Shown: positions 62,301 to 64,000 of the stretch, piece after piece
Numbering within the stretch: the stretch's first letter is position 1
Layout of the letters: each line of letters begins with the position of its first letter
NCBI RefSeq assembly: GCF_014205015.1
Contig: NZ_JACHMO010000001.1
Location: 1,364,001-1,428,000, forward strand
Length of the DNA stretch: 64,000 bases
Source: Saccharothrix ecbatanensis
GTDB taxonomy: Bacteria; Actinomycetota; Actinomycetes; Mycobacteriales; Pseudonocardiaceae
Reading direction: 5' to 3'
Notes under the pieces: model-generated
Told to the model about the DNA's origin: nothing
What the model saw: only the letters and a program-made list of their open reading frames with translations
Database searches by the model: none
Made by a program: the position numbers and the translations under genes

Positions 62301-62418
62301 CCACCACCTGGGAAACCTGGCCACTGCCCTGGGTCGGCACGCCGAAGCCGCCGAGCACTACCGCCAAGCCGAGGCGATCACCGCCAGAACACAAGCTCCG
62401 CAATGGAGCGACGCCTAG
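59320..62418 (+). CDS. BTAD (SARP-like) regulator with AAA and TPR domains
   Basis: A 1032-residue regulator of the AfsR/DnrI-like class. The N-terminal winged helix (VRFGVLGPLEAEDERG) and BTAD domain (to about 255) bind DNA. The ATPase follows, with Walker A GTAGAGKTA near residue 287 and Walker B VLLVFDDLHWADEET near 360. Between Walker B and the next strand (VLIVGTYRSTD) there is a low-complexity loop of alternating Ala-Asn and Ala-Asp. TPR-like helices fill the C-terminal half. The start at 59320 has no strong ribosome site but begins the fold exactly. It overlaps the opposing TetR gene by 4 bases. Such proteins often activate secondary metabolism; no target is visible here. Confidence 0.9.
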   Translation: MVRFGVLGPLEAEDERGPVDLKGLRHRAVLARLLVARGRVVPVTRLIDDLWHVPPDGALGAVQTFVGTLRKALEPDRPPRTPARLLVTVPPGYALRAEDVDAWRFEDDVAASAGLLAQGRPDEALVLLDKALALWRGPAYAEFADHDWARGEAARLDEVRLLAVERRAEAALALGKAAETVPDLRAHVAGHPLREEGRRLLALALYKAGRQGDALATLRQAREVLRTELGVDPGEGLRQLEADVLAQAPHLTVQAPRPPSEHPFVGRVEELTALAQAKRLALISGTAGAGKTALARTLTERLAATGWTTTWSTSTTWAQMSETASGHADPVTARFHRHRAIAAHLATIAAKNPVLLVFDDLHWADEETLALFTALADANANANTDAHADADVDTKPVLIVGTYRSTDISAGLAEALGRAARTEPTRIYLGGLTEPQVRELVDAITDHQMTAADARAIHARSAGNPFFVRELTRLWQAEGDEALRTVPAGVRDVIRHRLTKLTDTARTHLRQASVLGRDVDLDVLIPLAGDEDAVLDSVEAALLAGFLVEENADRLTFAHALVHETLYEDIPRARRARWHATAADVIEQIRPDDVEAIAHHLLRAGNRATAARTAHYTGAAAERAERRFAPHEAAALWRETLDRSGPGEKRLEALMGVVRALAVTGDLAQARRYRAEAVTAAVGDPVTAARTIGSFDVPAIWTTNDDEALSAELVTAAERTLADLPPGHETERARLLITIAMERRADAGERGLAAAREAEVIARDLDDPSLLALALNGRFLQTFHRAGLAPDRARIGEELLTLARRHDLVTFEVLAHLILIQSHAALADLPSADRHATDADALAERHNLPLVGVFTAWYTALRLAATGRQAEARAAYRAAATRLTGTGMSGLEQGILPLALLSLGEVQDTDWGPYERWARPHVLLAQGKRDEALTADVPDSPHDLLFEARTCLHAKIAIEADDRPTMERLYTRLLPAAGELAGAGSGLLTFGPTAHHLGNLATALGRHAEAAEHYRQAEAITARTQAPQWSDA

Positions 62419-63020
62419 CGTGCGGTAAGGAACGCCAACGTGCTCTCGGCCAGTCGGCCCTCGATCACGTCCGGCGCGGGGGCAGTGGCCCGGCGGAACC
62501 GCTGCGACGCCACCAGTGACAGCAGCCACCACGCGGCGGCCTCGGGGTCGAGGTCCGGCCGCAGGTCGCCGTCGGCCCGCCCGCGTTCCAGCACCGCGGT
62601 CAACGACCGGGCGAACCGCCGCGTCGAGTCACGGGCGGCGGCCTCGATCTCCGGTTCACCGGTGACGGTGGCCGCGTCGGAGAAGATCGCGCCCACGGTG
62701 CCGGCGCTGTGCACGTGGTTCAGGTGGTCTGGGTCGAGGATTGCCCGCAGCACGCCGTCGACCGGCACCGTGCTCGCGGCCATGTGGTCGAGCACCAGGC
62801 ACACCTGGTCGGCGGCGCGGTCGACCACGGCGGCGAACAGGGCGGCTTTGGTGCCGAAGTTCTGGAAGACCACCGGCTCGCTCACGCCGACCCGCCGCGC
62901 CACCACCGACGTCTTCCCGCGCAGGTAGCCGACCTCGGCGAACACCTCGGTGGCCGCGGCCAGGATCGACTCACGGCGTTCCGGCGCGCTCATCCGGGTC
63001 CGGCGGGCTTGTTCGGTCAC
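62415..63020 (-). CDS. TetR-family repressor
   Basis: A 201-residue TetR regulator. The N-terminal helix-turn-helix reads ILAAATEVFAEVGYLRGKTS and VVARRVGVSEPVVFQNFGTK; the C-terminal domain binds an unknown ligand. It is divergent from a methyltransferase gene, and the 91-base gap holds two 16-bp inverted repeats (63050-63065 and 63084-63099) that are probably its operators. It would thus repress itself and the methyltransferase. The GTG start is used; an ATG nine codons later is also possible. Confidence 0.9.
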   Translation of the reverse strand: MTEQARRTRMSAPERRESILAAATEVFAEVGYLRGKTSVVARRVGVSEPVVFQNFGTKAALFAAVVDRAADQVCLVLDHMAASTVPVDGVLRAILDPDHLNHVHSAGTVGAIFSDAATVTGEPEIEAAARDSTRRFARSLTAVLERGRADGDLRPDLDPEAAAWWLLSLVASQRFRRATAPAPDVIEGRLAESTLAFLTAR

Positions 63021-63049
63021 CGGCCCATCGTAGTGCCCTTGCCCTCTAA

Positions 63050-63065
63050 CTTAGTGACGACTAAG
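63050..63065. promoter_or_regulatory. TetR operator 1
   Basis: CTTAGTGACGACTAAG is a perfect inverted repeat with a 4-base centre. It lies just upstream of the tetR gene. Together with the second site it also forms an 11-bp long-range inverted repeat (CTAACTTAGTG at 63046-63056, CACTAAGTTAG at 63093-63103). Confidence 0.75.
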
Positions 63066-63083
63066 CTCGCCCTCGGTCACATT

Positions 63084-63099
63084 GTGAGTCACCACTAAG
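63084..63099. promoter_or_regulatory. TetR operator 2
   Basis: GTGAGTCACCACTAAG matches the first site in one half (ACTAAG) and in the 4-base spacing; the other half is degenerate. It ends 12 bases before the methyltransferase start, so a bound repressor would cover the start region. Confidence 0.65.
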
Positions 63100-63111
63100 T
63101 TAGGGGTTGGT

Positions 63112-63762
63112 ATGAAACTGGGGCAGATGCTTCACGGCACACCGCACGCCGACGCGCCGGGCGCGATCCAGCACGCGCGGGCCTACGAGCTGCTGTCGAA
63201 GGTCGTGTACCTCGGGGACAGGCGGCGCATGTTCAGTCGGCTGGTGGACCTCGCCGGCGTCCGGCCCGGCGATCGGGTGCTGGACGTGGGCTGCGGACCC
63301 GGTTACCTGACCGCGCTCGCCGCCGAGGCCGCGTCACCAGGTGGGAGCGCCCTGGGCATCGACCCTTCCGAGCCGATGATCAAGGAGGGGCGGCGCACGC
63401 GGGCGAGCGCGAACTGTTCGTTCGAGGTGGACAAAGCCGAGTCGCTCACCGCGCCGGACGGGTCGTTCGACGTGGTCGTGTCGAGCCTGGCCGTGCACCA
63501 CATCCCGGAAGACGCGCGAGGGCAGGCGTTCGCGCAGGTGTTCCGGGTGCTCAGGCCCGGCGGACGGGTGGTACTCGCCGACTTCCCGCCGCCACGCGGA
63601 CGCTTCGGCAGGCTCCTGGTCGGCGCGACCGCTGGTGAGGTGATGCGCGACAACCCGGTAGACCGGATCGCGCCCATGTTCGTCGCGGCCGGGTTCGCCG
63701 GCCCGGTGGAGAGCCGGATCGGCCCGTTCCTGCACTGCGTCCGCGCGGTGAAGCCCGACTAG
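63112..63762 (+). CDS. Class I SAM-dependent methyltransferase
   Basis: A 216-residue methyltransferase. Motif I is VLDVGCGPGYLTAL near residue 62, the acidic ribose-binding residue is in LGIDPSEPMI, the DGSFDVVVSSLAVHHIPED stretch follows motif II, and RVLRPGGRVVLADFP is motif III. It is close to the UbiE/Methyltransf_11 group. Its expression is probably controlled by the divergent TetR protein. Substrate is unknown; a ligand-inducible modification or detoxification role is inference. It ends at a 12-bp hairpin. Confidence 0.9.
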   Translation: MKLGQMLHGTPHADAPGAIQHARAYELLSKVVYLGDRRRMFSRLVDLAGVRPGDRVLDVGCGPGYLTALAAEAASPGGSALGIDPSEPMIKEGRRTRASANCSFEVDKAESLTAPDGSFDVVVSSLAVHHIPEDARGQAFAQVFRVLRPGGRVVLADFPPPRGRFGRLLVGATAGEVMRDNPVDRIAPMFVAAGFAGPVESRIGPFLHCVRAVKPD

Positions 63763-63763
63763 G

Positions 63764-63798
63764 TGTCGGATGACCCGGCAGAACCCGGTCATCCGACA
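63764..63798 (+). terminator. Terminator of the methyltransferase gene
   Basis: A perfect 12-bp stem (TGTCGGATGACC / complement) with an 11-base loop starts 2 bases after the stop codon. Confidence 0.75.
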
Positions 63799-63866
63799 GA
63801 TGCCGGTGTCGTTCATGGCGACTTACCGTGGGACCTCCGAAGCCCGGCACACCAGGAGGAATCGAC

Positions 63867-64000
63867 ATGACACGCAGGCCCGCCGCGCTCACCACGCCGC
63901 TCGATGACGAGGACGTCGCCGCGCTGGCGGGACTCCTCGCCGATCTGGAGAACGGCTTCAACCAGAAGGCCGCGGCCGTGCTCGACCGGCCGTTCACCGC
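63867..64000 (+). CDS. Hypothetical protein, 5' end only
   Basis: An ATG with an ideal AGGAGGA site 6 bases upstream opens a frame that runs out of the window (MTRRPAALTTPLDDEDVAAL, then AGLLADLENGFNQKAAAVLD). Only about 44 residues are visible, acidic and helical with no signal peptide. The family cannot be named. Confidence 0.6.
   Translation, partial: MTRRPAALTTPLDDEDVAALAGLLADLENGFNQKAAAVLDRPFT

Noticed and set aside
63334..63816. Minus-strand frame of 160 codons over the methyltransferase end
   Set aside because: It is antisense to a protein with clear SAM-binding motifs and shows no domain or ribosome site.

Overview
The window is high-GC DNA with GTG starts, GTGA/ATGA stop-start overlaps, GGAGG-type ribosome sites and many actinobacterial families: a BTAD-type regulator, HTH-DUF5753, DUF305, LtrA and lipobox proteins with Ala/Thr-rich leaders. 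It fits a filamentous actinomycete, most likely Pseudonocardiaceae (Saccharothrix, Lentzea or Actinosynnema type). This is a chromosomal segment. No rRNA, tRNA, complete insertion sequence, integrase or CRISPR array was seen.

Layout. 0-7.8 kb: the end of a PLP aminotransferase, an RraA-like aldolase, S-adenosylhomocysteine hydrolase, and three ATP-grasp ligases around an MFS exporter, which looks like a small peptide-type biosynthetic cluster. 8.1-12 kb: the Hen1-Pnkp RNA repair pair. 12-20 kb: a repeat (alpha-solenoid) protein, a 49-residue membrane protein, a secreted beta-propeller protein, LtrA, a possible ADP-ribosyltransferase-fold protein, and a divergent LVIVD / DUF305 pair. 20.1-35.4 kb: a glycan-use locus with a LacI repressor, a GH127 enzyme, a sugar ABC importer without its ATPase, and four secreted enzymes (a zincin, GH127-LamG, GH43 and an MGH1-like hydrolase). 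Three of these secreted enzymes carry the same discoidin-like module. The combination suggests use of arabinofuranose-rich plant glycans, possibly hydroxyproline glycoproteins.

36-39.5 kb: a thioredoxin-like lipoprotein with its CcdA partner, and a large secreted LVIVD/PA-domain protein. 39.6-47 kb: a tetracycline-resistance-type ribosomal protection GTPase preceded by a possible leader peptide, a GNAT enzyme, a broken glyoxalase-like gene, a lipoprotein, and a two-component system whose histidine kinase has a repeat-built insertion in its ATP lid; then an SlpD-type peptidase. 46.9-51.8 kb: housekeeping and stress genes (HhH-GPD, TIGR02206, STAS, Usp, TerC, NAD(P)-binding protein).

51.9-58.3 kb: an accessory island with decayed genes typical of actinomycete integrative elements, regulators, an exonuclease-like protein, and a regulator / cysteine-rich peptide / kinase-like trio that is the best candidate here for an undescribed system. 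58.3-64 kb: a dehalogenase-like hydrolase, a BTAD-AAA-TPR regulator, a TetR/methyltransferase divergent pair with visible operators, and the start of one more gene. Functional calls rest on recognised family motifs; I ran no database search.
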